64,000 nt of DNA from Phlebotomus papatasi (taxonomy: Eukaryota; Arthropoda; Insecta; Diptera; Psychodidae). A model generated the notes under the pieces. The model did no database searches, was not told the DNA's origin, and saw only the letters and a program-made list of their open reading frames with translations. The position numbers were made by a program, and so were the translations under genes. The DNA is taken from the NCBI RefSeq assembly GCF_024763615.1, contig NC_077222.1, positions 18,662,001 through 18,726,000 of the forward strand. The letters run 5' to 3'. This document shows, in pieces, positions 45,128 to 58,400 of the stretch. Each line of letters opens with the position of its first letter. Position 1 is the stretch's first letter.

Positions 45128-46419
45128 GGGGATGGTTTTAAAGGTTCGTATTAAAAAAGGAGTCCAAGATTTAAGATCTTTTACTGAATGCCACAAACAC
45201 CGAATCAATTATATCACTATATCAAAAAAATCTCTTACTTATTGGGTTCATAATTCTGCCTCACAAAATTCCTGGAGGTCCTTGGATTTTCTTCTATAGG
45301 AAAATGAAAATGTAGCGGCATTTTTTACGAATGTGCCCTTGTTAACTCAGCTTCGTACCACTTTTTCCCACCTCTGTAGGCCTCATTTTCCCCGTAAATA
45401 TTACACCGGACACAAAAATTTGGGCATCACTACTTAGATGGAACTTTCATCTACTTGTTTTTACCATTTGTAGGAGGTATCACGCATTAAAAATCAATTT
45501 CGAGATACTTTTCTAACAGATGTTTTTTGACACTCGGAAAACCATTTTTTCCCTGCATTCTAACAGTCAGTTAAGAGCTTGGTTAGGTATAATTCTCTCA
45601 TAATCACACCTAATGTAATCGTGAGATTTTCTCTAACACCTCCAATGGGTCTTACAGAACATATTTCGGACGTAACTGATTTCAAAAATGACCAGCCACC
45701 AATTTAAAGTGAAATCTGGGAAGTACCACTTTAAAACAAGGAAAATTGAATGATAAATACTCAAAATACATCGAAGTGACAATTAAAGAATCACATCTAC
45801 CATAAAATCAGTCAAGCATCTGATGAATTCTCATTTTGATGGGGAAGTGCGTGTTTTCCTTCGAGATTTTAGTGAAAATTGTTTGATATCCCAATTTTTT
45901 TGTGAATTTATTCAGTGGAATCTCTGATGAGTCAAATATCCCGAGCGGCGTGCACAGTGTGACCCAAAACAGTGAGGAATTCTCAAATTCGGTGGTCAGT
46001 AATTTTGACAGATATTTTTACGAAGCTGCAAAATTCAATTTTCCTGAGCTGCAAGGGTGGTAATTTTTATGAATTTTCCTCCACCCACAAAAACGACCTT
46101 CTTCAAGCAAAAGATTTTCACGGTAAATATTAACTTTAATAAACCCTCTATAACTTGGAATAGTTGCTTTTTCGAAAAATCACTTGCAGTGTGCAAAAAT
46201 GCTTAAAATATTACACATCAGAATTACGATTTTAGGCCCATTTTTTATTTTTTCCATTTGGATCCAAGAAAAACGGCCTAGGCTTCCAAGTTTGTCAGGA
46301 AATGTGAGATGTAGGACCAGCTTTTAGATTATATGTCCATGGATGAAATTCATTTAGTAACTTGGAAAAAAATCAACTTTTACGAAACTGCAACATTACG
46401 AAGGTGCAAAACCTTCCCC
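45128..46419. mobile_element. TA-flanked element, 1.3 kb, GGGGATGG ends
   Basis: Left end GGGGATGGTTTTAAAGG and right end GGTGCAAAACCTTCCCC are inverted repeats with TA on both flanks. The interior has no intact frame. A stretch near 45240-45340 resembles, in reverse, part of the 62097-63081 element. Confidence 0.55.
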
Positions 46420-46479
46420 TACAAAGTATTTTTCTAATAATATTGCCATACCATCAATCACACATAACTTAAGACGGAA

Positions 46480-47060
46480 GCCCTCAAGTGAGGCTTGATA
46501 TTACGGTCGAGGTTTCATTCAACTCTCATGAGTTTAAATTCTAGCCAGCCTTTGTCGAGTGTGAGCCCGAGGCTTGTTTCAATCCTCTTTGACTGTATAT
46601 AAAAGCCTTGTCGTGGAAATGGGTTTCCCTGCGGTTTTCTTTATTATTATATTGATGTTATGTGATTTATTTGAATTTAATGAAAAAGAGAGTTTAAAAT
46701 TCTCTCTTTTACAACAATATATAAATTGACAAATAAATATATACTTCCTAATTTGTTTACTTTTGTTGTCGGGCTTATGCCCTGAAAGATTCCTCAGAGA
46801 GACCAAGGCTTATCGCGGCCAATTGCCCGGCAGCGACCCAGCTCTGTGCCCCCATCCGAACACTTCCAGGCCATGTTACCGACTGACTGAAAGTGTCTCC
46901 TGTCAGCCAATTCCCCACACGGCGGGCAACAGAACTATATACCGCCAGTAAAAGGCCTTGCTTGGAGCGAGAGGCGGGAAATATAAATTTCCCGCAAACA
47001 GGGAATGGAATCCACCAGCCGGGCTCTATTTCGCTATCGGTGGAAAATATTGCCAACACT
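46480..47060. mobile_element. Possible LTR-retrotransposon fragment
   Basis: The segment has an RNA polymerase II promoter-like TATATAAAAG (about 46596), a later AATAAATATATAC block (about 46734), and a GC-rich tail (46790-47000) unlike its surroundings, as a long terminal repeat plus adjoining internal sequence might. I could not define the two ends or a primer-binding site. The frames at 46763-46951 and 46775-47059 overlap on opposite strands and have no domain. Confidence 0.3.
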
Positions 47061-47296
47061 TTTTCATTTTTTCTTTCAATTTCTCCATGATTTCTTCTTT
47101 TATTCCTTAATTTTTATGGATTCTTTAATTTAATTTACTTTTTAATTCTTTTTCTTTGAACTCGCAGACCTTAATTGCGAGACCTTCACATATTGTGTAT
47201 ACGTTTTTACAAAACGTTTTTAAGCCATTTTTATTTGATTAGATGGTCTGATGCTTCGTCGTAGAAACTGGATCGAGAAGCACTGATTGAACTTGT

Positions 47297-47543
47297 AGGA
47301 GAAAGCGCGCTACCTTCGGACGATTTATTTTATTTATTTATTTTTATTTATTTATATGCTTCGCACAAATAATTTTTTTCAATGTGTTATAAATTGATTT
47401 GGCCCATTATAATGTTATATTTTAATAGCTATTCCAATGCTTCAAATTTTCATAAAAAAGTAATGGGTGCAATCCATAAGGAACATAGAGAAAAAATTGA
47501 ATTGTCCGAAGCTTGAGTTGTCCGAAGGTAGCTCGTTTTTCCC
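47297..47543. mobile_element. TA-flanked foldback MITE (CTACCTTCGGAC arms)
   Basis: A 247-bp element. Left GAAAGCGCGCTACCTTCGGA and right TCCGAAGGTAGCTCGTTTTT are imperfect inverted arms, and TA flanks both ends. An inner duplicate of the TTGTCCGAAG motif lies near the right end. Confidence 0.6.
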
Positions 47544-47699
47544 TACATACCTTTGGAAAATCGAATACATATTCTTTATGAATTTTTCAAACGAAAATTA
47601 TCTCGACTGAAGTATACTCTTAAGTCAAAAAGATTTAAGCATATACTTCAGCCGAGCTGAAATGTCACATTGTAATATGTAATTGATGAGCAGTGAAGA

Positions 47700-47975
47700 A
47701 AAATTATAAAAATTGTGGAAAAAAATTATATAAAAAATATATATAGAAGAAAATGTGATTATTGACAAGTGACCTTATGGTTTTGATACACTGGAAAACC
47801 ATAAAAATCAGCATTTCTTCAATGGAAATATGGGAGCCGTTGCAGTGTCAAAAAATTACAATAATCTATTGTCAATTAATTCAATTCAAAGTATTTTGCA
47901 GAAAAAATTTAAATAAAACGAATACAGAAAAAAATTTTGAGTTCTGTAAAGTGACCTTATGGTAATGGTACGCAC
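47700..47975 (+). repeat. Dispersed repeat shared with 34.06-34.31 kb
   Basis: More than 200 bp match the earlier copy closely (GTGACCTTATGGTTTTGATA, GTTGCAGTGTCAAAAAATTA), with small indels. The 67-codon frame at 47762-47965 falls inside the repeat and is not supported. Confidence 0.7.
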
Positions 47976-48180
47976 TTTAATAATCCTGAAATTTTCCAAA
48001 ATTTGTTTCTAGCGAAAAATTTTTTTTTTATTATTGCAAAAAGCCAGTTTTTATAATTTTAAATTTATAAACTTTTCAAACAATATCTGTCCAGCATACT
48101 GCGAAGTTTTTCAATTGCAGTGGATCCCAAATATCTCCCCATTTCATCCCAAATCAAAGATTTAGAATTTGACTTTATGA

Positions 48181-49243
48181 TTCTATTTATTTTTATAATA
48201 ATTAGTACAGAGTAATGTAAGTTGTGTTCATTGTTTTACATAATTTTGTAATAAAAAGCGTCTCAATCGGAGAAAATGCTTCAAACACTTCTCCTTGCTT
48301 TTATTTTTGTTTTTTTTTTTACCTAAAACATGAAATTTACAAACAAAAAAAGAGCAAATAATTTCTTAAATTCAGCTTCAAAGAAAATTGTTTTTGCCTT
48401 TGTTAAAAAAATCCAAAAGAGTTTGTAATTCATTAATTTATTTTTCTTTTTTTTTAATTTAAAGAGAAATGGTAAAAATATCGTTCAACTCATTACTCAA
48501 AAAAAAAATGAACAGAGAAAAAATATCATTTAAAAATAAATAAATATTGAGAGGATTATTTGAAAAAATCCAATTAATTTGGAATTTGATTCTTTTGTCT
48601 TCACTATTAATATTGACTCATTCTAACGACTGTGATTCATTTTCACTTTGCATTATCTTTTTTTTTTTTAATATTAGTGTCTGAATAATTCTAGTTCATT
48701 TCTTTTTCTTTTACTTCAAATTTAAGGTTTTTCTTTTATTTTCAATAGGGACTTTATGATATTGTGTTTAATGGTATCGTCAAAATAAAATGTTTCTCTT
48801 TATGATATCATCGTTATCACGAAACATTTCTTTTTTTTTCTTCTCTATTATACTTATTTTCAAAAAAAAAAGACAAAATAAACAACTTAGAATATTTCTA
48901 TAACTAATATATACATTTCAGAAATATTTTTCAATCAACTTTCTAATGTTACTGCTTTTTACCTACAGACAAATAAATTTATCTTTTAATTTTTTTACGT
49001 TTTACTTTTTTTACTTTTTCATCATTCTAGTTCTTTTTTTTTGTATATTAGTTAATCTTTTTTTTTCTTAATTCCTAAACTTACTTTTTTTTAGAGACAA
49101 GTTTTTCCTTCTTCATCCACTTTTTTGTTTGGATTCTGTTGTCCAGCAAGAATATCGTCCACGAAATAAATTGGTATAATTCCATCCGACTATCTTTTTC
49201 TTCATGGTCTCACTTTAGAAATGTCTTAGTTTTTTTTAAAGGT
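48181..49243 (-). other. Presumed 3'UTR of the zinc-finger gene
   Basis: Lies just downstream of the stop at 49246-49244. On the mRNA strand it is A-rich, with several AATAAA hexamers (for example 48191-48186 and 48442-48437). The end of the transcript cannot be fixed from sequence. Confidence 0.4.
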
Positions 49244-49404
49244 TTACAAACCCGAAATTATGACTTCATTGTGAATCTTTCCGCCATCATCATCGTCCAT
49301 CTCGGGCATTTCCTCCTTCTGGATCGGTTGGAGGTTCTGGGCATTTTGCTGTTGTGACTGAGAATTCTGCCCAGAATTCGCCGGTTGTCGCGGAGCTGTT
49401 TGTC
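49244..49404 (-). CDS. Zinc-finger gene, last exon (acidic tail)
   Basis: The acceptor TTTTAATTCTAG precedes 49404. The exon encodes a Gln/Asn-rich then acidic tail (EEMPEMDDDDGGKIHNEVII) ending GL and TAA (49246-49244). The G left by the previous exon completes a Gly codon. The tail may serve in activation or protein contacts; that is inference. Confidence 0.8.
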
Positions 49405-52400
49405 CTAGAATTAAAAGTATAAAAAAACATATTTCATTTTTATCTTAAATTCTCCATTTTAAAAGAAGAATTCATAAAGTGCAAAGCATGATTTGCTAAA
49501 TCTAAAATTTATTTAGAACAACCCTCTAACAGTGTTATCTTTAATACGCGAAAACAAGCTTTAAATTTAAAACAATGTTTTCTGGGATAATTATGATCCA
49601 ATAAAGTCAAAAATACCATCCATTCTTCATTATCTCTCTTAGTTTAGGCGCGCCAGGTGAGAAAATATAAAAATTTTTTGAAACTCTTTTTGCTTCTAAA
49701 ATTCACATTTTTACTTTTTTCAATTTTTTAAATAAAATACACAAAGTAGAACGACATATCTTTCAGTAAAAATTAATTTATTTTAGTCAGATAACTTTAA
49801 ATCGGTATTTTTATGGAAATTGGAAAAGAGTTTCTTGCTTAAATATTTTTTGCTGCTTTTTCTCTGACCTGTCACACAAAACTGGGAATAGCAACTAAAC
49901 GAAAAGTCAAAATGAGTTCAAACTTTCAAGAGATGTTTGTAACCGTGGTATCACACTAGAGAATTTCACATTAAAATTTTAATGTGATTCACATTAATTG
50001 TTGCTGATATGTGTCCTAATGTGCAATTTTCGTCAAGAGCTTTTAGAAATCGATTCATTTAGTGATAAAAATGTGGACTCGAGTCACAAAAATTCGTTTA
50101 AATAGATTAAAATAGTATAAATACGATTTATAATTAATGAGCAAATTAATGAGAATTGAGCAAATTTATGAGCAAAATTTGCTCATTAAATTTTCATCAG
50201 GTACTACTTCATTGCAGTCATTCGCGTAGTTTCTGCGCCACAATTTTCTCACCAATTTATTCATGATTAAATTGTGATAAAAATTAGTGTTAATACCTAC
50301 TATTTATCGCGCACGAGATGGAGAAAGGACAAAAGACCTTGAAAAAGATCGGTGCAGAGGATAAATAAGAAAAAACACTAAACAAAAATGTGTTCGATCT
50401 ACATTTTATATTCCTTCATAAACTTCTAGTATTTCGTGGTAAAATGAGATGGTGGCCGAATTAATTGAGGCTGTGCATCAGGAAACCGTCATTTGGGACT
50501 ACAACTGCCAGGAATACAAAAAGGGACAGATAATCCTAACCGGCTTATGTAGGTGAGATTCTTAACGTGAGCTAACTCGGAGTGCATGCAAATTCGATTT
50601 AGAGCTGAAATTGTGAGTCGCCATTTAGTTATCTTGAATCAAATTCGTGAAATTATACAAATTTTGTATTTAAACCAAAATATCAAGGATTTGGATGAAC
50701 TGACAGAAAAGTGATATATGGGTGAAATGTAGACCAGAATGTTCTCTATAATTTTGCCATAGAACATGATCTCATCGATTACTCAGAAGCCGAGATAAGC
50801 GCGTTTTTTTTTGTTTTTGAACTCGTTTTTTCGACCAGATCGCCCCAAGTGTTCATTTGATGAACTTCAACTATATCAAAGAATTGTTATATTTTGTGAG
50901 ACTTTCCATTTAAAACCCTATTTTAAGTGTCTTGCTGGAGTAGAGGCAGTCAAATTGGCATCTGAGTGGTTTCAAAGCGTTATTATGGGAAAAATCAATT
51001 TTTTCACACTTAAACGGAAAAATCGGAGAGATAGCTTAGTCTGAGCGGAAAATGATGTATAGACGAAATATGGACATAAATGTCCTCTACAATTACGTCG
51101 AAATAATCATCAAGATCGGTTCAGCGACAGTCGAGATAATTGAGGTTATGTGATATTGAAATTGGTTTTTTGGCTGTGGCGCCCCTGGTGTTGCTCTCAC
51201 GAAGTTCAAATGTACAAAGGAGTTTTTGAGAAAAATGAGTTTGAATTTTGATGCTATCGCAGCGCCACCTGTGGTGACTTTTTGAACTTCCATCTGAAAA
51301 TGCTCACCGAGACGAAATCATAAACCCAAAATTTAGGTCAAAATGTTAATTAGAACCGAAGATAGAGGCCGGTCAATTTTTGAACTTTGACCCCTTATAG
51401 CTCGGGTCAGGGGTCATCGATCGACTTAAGTATTTTTCCATAATCTTTTAAATTACCATCTTTTTAATATACACTCTTCATGAACCATTTTTAATTTTGA
51501 AATGATTTTAAGATGATTTATAGACAAATTTAAATCGACGTTAATCTTAAATGCATCCAAAAGCCTTGCGTAAAGGAATATAAGGCAGAGTTCCTTCTCG
51601 AGAGTTCAAGCAGTTTGCAAAGCCTCAGACGCTTTGCCACCCTTTCTTTCAATAAAGTTCTTGGTTCTTCGCGTTCATAAGCATGGAATAGTCCTTCAAA
51701 GATATTTCCCGCAAATAATTTCCAATTTGGCTCCCTGTTACTAAAATCCTGGCTACATTCTTGTACTCATTCCATTTTCCCCAAGAAAATAAAACTTTGA
51801 AAAATGCTTTTAAAAAATTGCATTTTTAAATGAAATTAAGATTGCAAGGTGATTTTTCAAAAACTGCTTCAAATGGAAATTTTTCGCTACTCCAAATGGA
51901 AACGTCATTGTTTTCATCATAAATACAGTACTAAATTATTATATTTATATATTTTCTATACCACAGTTTCATTATTTAGTTAATTTTGCTCCAAATAAAG
52001 CGAAAATCTCTTTTTGGAGAGATTTTCTTATTGTTTTAGATGGAAAAGGAGAAAATACCATAAGAACAAATCCTGCACTCAAACGCAACTCAACAAGGTT
52101 TTGGAAGCCTTTCGTCGCAGTTTCACTTACACTGTTTGTCTCCAATTAGAAAATTTCCCTTGTCTCCATTTGGATTAATATGTTTCCAATAGAAGCATTT
52201 TACGCTCGCGTATTTTTCTTGTATTTAAGAAGTTTTCAAATTATATCTAAAGAATTTTCACTAAACAGTAACATTCTAGAAGAGTCAAGGAGCAAATTTA
52301 TGTAAATTCTCTTCAGAAAAAAAGGGACAGATAATCCTAACCGGCTTATGTAGGTGAGATTCTTAACGTGAGCTAACTCGGAGTGCATGCAAATTCGATT

Positions 52401-55400
52401 TGGAGCTGAAGTTGGGAGACGCCATTCAGTTATCTTGAATCAAATTCGTGAAATTATACAAATTTTGTATTTAAACCAAAATATCAAGGATTTGGATGAA
52501 CTTGCACAAAAGTGATATATGGGTGAAATGTAGACCAGAATGTTCTCTATAATTTTGCCGTAGAACTTGAACTCATCGATTACTCAGAAGCCAAGATAAG
52601 CGAGGTTTTTTGTTTCTTAACTCGTTTTTTCATCCAGAGTTCCCCAAGTAGTCATTTGTTGAACTTCAACTATATGAAAGAATTGTTGTCTTTTGTGGGA
52701 CTTTCCATTTAAAACCCTATTTTAAGTGTCTTGGTGGAGTAGAGGCAGTCAAATTGGCATCTGAGTGATTTCAAAGCGTTATTATTGGAAAAATCAATTT
52801 TTTCACACTTAAACGGCAAAATCGGAGTGATAGCGTAGTCTGAGTGGAAAATGATGTATGGACGAAATGTAGAGACAAATGTGCTCTACAATTATGTTGA
52901 AGTAATCATCAAAATCGGTTCAGCGACAGTCGAGATAATTGAGGTTATGTGATATTGAAATTGGTTTTTCGACTGTGGCGCCCCTGGTGTTGGTCCCACG
53001 AAGTTCAAATATTCTAGAAAGTTGTAGCATTTGGTGAGATCTTTCGTTTAAGCCCTCACTCATCAAAATCGGTCACATAGAACCGGAGATATGATTTTTT
53101 GAATTTTGTGAACTTTGACCCCTCATATCTCCGGTTCTATTGAAACCACAGCGCGCATACGCACCATTTTGGAAACGTTCTAGACTGGACTACAACATAC
53201 TAAAATTTCATTAACTTGCACAATGCCGTTTTTGAGAAAAGTGACTTTGAATTTCGATGAATTTTGACGCTATCACAGCGCCACCTATGGTGACTTTTTG
53301 AACTTCCATCTGAAAGTGCTCATTGAGACGAAACCAAAAAGGTAAAATTTAGGTCGCTATGTTAGTTAGAACCGGAGATAGAGGCCGGTCAATGTTCGAA
53401 CTTTGACCCCTTATAGCTCGGGTCAGGGGTTATGGATCGACTTAAGGTTTTTTTTGTTTGATAGGTATAATCAACGGCTACAACATACTAAAATTTCAGC
53501 CCGATGCACAATGGAATTTTTGAGTTATTTAACTTTTAAGATTTAAAAATTTTCTTTTTAATAATAGCGCCCCTAGCGGTGGTTTTATGAACTTGCGATG
53601 TTAGAAGGGGAAGTGGCATTTCACGAGAGCTTTCCAAAAAGCCCTCACTTTTTAAATTCTGATAATTAGAACCGGAGTTATGGCCATTTTAAGAAAATTT
53701 TTTTGGACCCTTATAGCTCGGGTCAGGGGGGTCGGGGGACCTCAAGTTTGGTATTGATGGAAAGCCCTAAGGCCCAGCTATAACATACTAAAATTTGAGC
53801 CCGCTCGATGCCATAGGGGCTGAGCTATTGAGAAAACAAAAAAAGGGGGGTCTTCAAAATGGCGGAAGGAGGGGTGGGGGGTGGGGGGTCAATGCACCAA
53901 GTTGCAATTTTCATGCGATATATAACCTTTGCCGAAAACCGCAAGTCGATATCTTTTTTAGTTTAGGAGCTATTAAGCTCCAAAGAGCGGCCGGCCGGCC
54001 GGCCGGCCGGGAACGTAAAATAGCCACATATATATTCGTGATCAGGAAGTGGCGAAACACATTTTGGCCAAGTTTGAGCACGATCGGACGACATGAAATT
54101 TTGTTAGGATTATAGTAGGTGAGATTGTTAAGAATCTCACCTAATATGAACTTAATGTATTGAATCTTCTGTCAAAGTTAAAGCGTTTGGAAATGGTTTT
54201 GAATTAGGACATTTACCTTAGAAAAAAAAGCAAAATAAAATAATTTGTTTTTAGAGATATTTCTTGAATAATTTTATGATAAATTCAAACGATCTATTTT
54301 TTAGTAAATTTTTTCCTGAAAAGTATTCAGAATGCACGGTTAGTGATTAAACTAAAGAAACGGAAGGCTAAGTTTGTTTTTGAATAAGTACCTTTAGAAT
54401 TTTTATATATTAAATTTCCATAACCAAAGCAAAATAATCAATAAAAATTTTGAAATCACTTCGCATTTAGGATTATTATTGAATGATTTTTTACAAATCT
54501 TTGTATTTGTTTTAAAATTAAAATAATTTCTTTTTAAAAAAGATATATTTCTAAGCAATCCTTAAAATTTTTCTTTGTATAATTAAGAAAATCAGGGACT
54601 TTGCAATTGCTCACTTTCTGCTTTGCAACTTTGCACTTTTCACTTTGCGACTTTGTAAAATTAAATTGAACAAATTCATTTGAATTATTTAATGCGAAAC
54701 TTACCGTATTTCTCATGAATGTTGCGATGCCGTTTGAGAGCAAATCTGTCAGCGAAAGCAGCTGAGCAGATATCGCACTTGAATGGTTTTTCTCCCGAAT
54801 GGACCTGCAAAGTACAATCCATGAGTATCCTAAACAAATCTCAATCCCTCCTAAACCCTATTCCATCGCCCATACCTTTGCGTGATTCTTCAAGTGAGCT
54901 GCTTGGCTGAAAGCAGATCCGCAGATGTCACACTTGTAGGGCTTCTCACCCGTATGGATCCTCCGATGATTCCACAGTGTTGCATGTCGTGCAAATCCTT
55001 TGTCACACACCTCACAAACATATGGCTTTTCTCCGCTGTGGGTGCGTTCGTGGTTCTTGAGGTGGGGCGACTGGGAGAACTGCATGCCGCATGTGTTACA
55101 TCGATATGGCTTTTCGCCCGTGTGTATCCTCGAGTGGTTCTTTAAGTAAACCGCCTTGGCAAAAGCCAATCCACACACGGTGCACTTGTAATTCTTTTCG
55201 CCACTGTGCAATTTTCTGTGTGACCACAGGCTGGAGTACCTCGAGAACGTTCCGCCGCAGATGTTGCAGTGGAAGGGTTTCTCATTTCTACAAAAACACC
55301 ATACCACGAAAAACTTCTATCAGTTAAGCTTGTCCTCTCTTTTGGCTTTTGAGAAGTTTTGGACCATTTTTGACGATGGTATTATTTATATTGGAAAATT

Positions 55401-58400
55401 GAGATCTCATTGCGATTTCCATTCTTCGAACTCAAAGGGATCAAATTTTGCTAGAATGCTCTTTTAAGTTGTGAGAAAAACAATGTGCCATCGTCAGCGA
55501 AATTCAAAAATATATAAAACTTTGATCATAGTCGCAGAAATTCACCAAATAGAATGAGTCATATTCAAGAAGAGCAAAATATAATATTTTTTTTGTGAAA
55601 GAAATTCAAAAAAAAATAAAATAAAATATTAACACATGATAAAAATGAACTCATTAACCAGGATAAGAAGCAGTGGCGCAGTAGGTTTGTCAAGGATAAC
55701 TATTGGAAAGGTTTCGGGTTCGATTCTCGCTTCGAACCACTTTTTTTTTCTTTTTACTCTGTGCTTACATGGCTTACTTAAAAAATGTACAGTAGACTCT
55801 CTCTCAATTGGGCATTTCGGGAGAAATGTCATCCGGTTTATCGATAGATTTGGGCGTCAAAGCTTTTGTAAATTCCAAAAAAAAGCGCTCAATTATAAAG
55901 AATCACAGTAAAATAGGAAGAACTACATTGAATTCGAGCAAATTAGCTTCATAATTAAACGTGAAAATTGTCAACAAAACTTTTCGCCCGATTGAAAAAG
56001 AGCTGATTGAGCGAGAGTCTACTGTAATAATAAAGCATCTTTTTGAATCGCTCAAATGTTTGGTTATAGTTACGTTTCGAGAGTTCAATATCATTTTAAA
56101 CTCTTTTTTTTTAATAAATGGAGGCCGAGCGGTTAGCGATAGCGACTTTGGATCTTCTGTAACTCAAAATGAATTCTAAGAAGCAAGACGTGATTTTATA
56201 ATTCATTCAAAATATTATAAATGGTATAAAAACATATTTAAAATGTTTTAGAAGCTAAAGTAATAACCATGCACCCAATTAGCCTCATTCCTCACAAAGT
56301 ATTTTCCATAACGAAAAGGAAAATATTCTCGGAAAGCATACGAAACAAAAGATTTGGAGAAAAATAAAATTATTCGGAAGGTCTTCTAGATCCTGAACAT
56401 CCTGAATTGAGTCAAATTAGTAATTTTTATTCAATGAAAATATTTTTTAGTTAACAATTCGTAGAGCTTAAATTTCCCGCCTTATAGCAATAAATGCTCT
56501 GCTGAGGCAACCCTAAATATTCGAGACGCAATGTCTCCTTTCTAGGCCAGCGCCTCTAGTGATAGTGGAGACAACTGTAATAGTTTAGTCGATCGTACGA
56601 TTTCAGTGAGTACGGACGTGAGTTCGTCTCGAGTCGTACAAGTGATAGGACATAGTGCGGAGAGCTCGCTACAGTCTGGAGCCCACACCAGTCGATTGCA
56701 TAAGCAGGTCACCTCCTAAGTATATTAGATTTAAGAGTAGATATTGCTTGCCCCCTATAAATTTTTCAATTTATTTACGAATTTTACCAAACACGTTTGG
56801 GAATTTTTTAAACACAAAAAGAGAATAACAACGAAACAGAAAAGTCATCAAGAAGAATTCTAACATTTGCAAGATCTCTGCATTTTTTTTACAAAGAATT
56901 TCACAGAGTAAAATGTTAAAGTGTTTTTTAAGGAAATTAATTAATTTATTTCTATTATAATTTTTTCACATATTAAAATTTGCGAATAAAATTAATTTAC
57001 GTTTACCAATTAATTACCTATTCTACAATAAATCCTAAATGAATACAAAAAAAACAAACATCTTGAAATGCAGGATTATCTTTGGACATAACCTCAAAGT
57101 TATATAACCTATAATAATCGTGGCTTTCTGCAATGTATCCTTCAATTATTAACAAAAAAAAACAACAAAACATATTTAATGGAAATATAAATTAAATTAA
57201 ATTAAAAATAAATGATATTCTTTAAATAGGTTATGTTGGAAATTTAGATGGTCCTAAGCTCTATAACCTAACTACTTACTTTATTGTCTAACAAAACTCA
57301 TTTTATTTCAAAATTCTGTGGCTCATAATTAATTTATTATTGGAACCTGAATATTTTAAATTCAATTTATATTTCAATTTAGCAGAGAAAATATTATTTA
57401 TAAGTCAGAACTATTTTCTTAAACCTTGTTTTTATTATTGTATAACATTCAGACGAAAAAATGTAAGTTATAAAAAATTAATTGAATGTACATATATCAA
57501 ACACAAATAAAAAAAAATGGCCAAAACTTTTTATTAAAAAAAAACAGTTGCATTTTGCATTTTAATCGAAAAATTACTATTTTGTGAAATGGAGATAAGA
57601 GCACTTCTCGGAGTACTACATTTTAATTTTAAATATTTAAATCACTAATTTTTTGCCAGAAATTTACCATAAAACAATCAAGTTATTGCAATGTTGAAAT
57701 ATGACTTTGATAAACGCTATTTGGTAGGTCATGTCCTAACATAACCTTAAAAAACTTTTCAAAAGTTGCCCTTTTAAATTTTTTTTGACATTTTTGCCCA
57801 ATTTTCTTTTAAAAAAAAAGCATTTTAAAAAATGCTCCTAGTGTGCAGTCGGATTTAAGCAATTTTCAAAGGCTTCCTTTTAATGTATTTCAAGTTATAT
57901 TCACCGTAACCTCACATTACAAATTATTTTCCTAACTAAATAAAGAAATATGACTACAATGAGATAATTTTGAGGTTATGTCGATGTCGTACATAATCCT
58001 AAATTCTGGAATAACATTTTTATCAGCAAACAAGTGCATCAAGCCCATCTCTTGCGTAACTATGGAACATTTTCACATCAGAAGCAAAAGATTTCACGTA
58101 TTATAAAAAATATTATATTAGCCACATTTTGCCCTTTTTCCACTTTTTTCTAAAACTTTTTAAGAGCTCGATGCTCGATTTGCGTTAAAAAAAAAATTAG
58201 CACTTATTAGTATAGTATTTTTTTTTTATTATTTTTCAGCTTTCTGATGATTTCCTTCTGTTTTTACAAGAAAATTGCTTATCTTTCTAAAATTTCTTTC
58301 AAGAATAATGTTGCTGTTTCAGTGAAAAATGGAAGGGGAAAATCTTTCTCCTGAACATTTTTTTTAGAACGCTCCTGTTCTCAAGTGCTTCTGCATTATC

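Larger units (their letters stand above)
49405..54704 (-). other. Zinc-finger gene intron, 5.3 kb, repeat-filled
   Basis: GTAAGTTTCG donor to TTTTAATTCTAG acceptor. It contains a fragment of the 44.1-kb foldback (49945-50015), two copies of a large unclassified repeat (50510-51460, 52310-54130), the 4.7-kb repeat relative at 51860-52060 and an LTR-like piece near 51540-51680 (AATATAAGGC, CAATAAAGTTC). Confidence 0.75.

Noticed and set aside
56121..56165. tRNA-Ser/Leu-like GGCCGAGCGGTTAGCG
   Set aside because: Resembles an A-box only. No B-box or cloverleaf follows.
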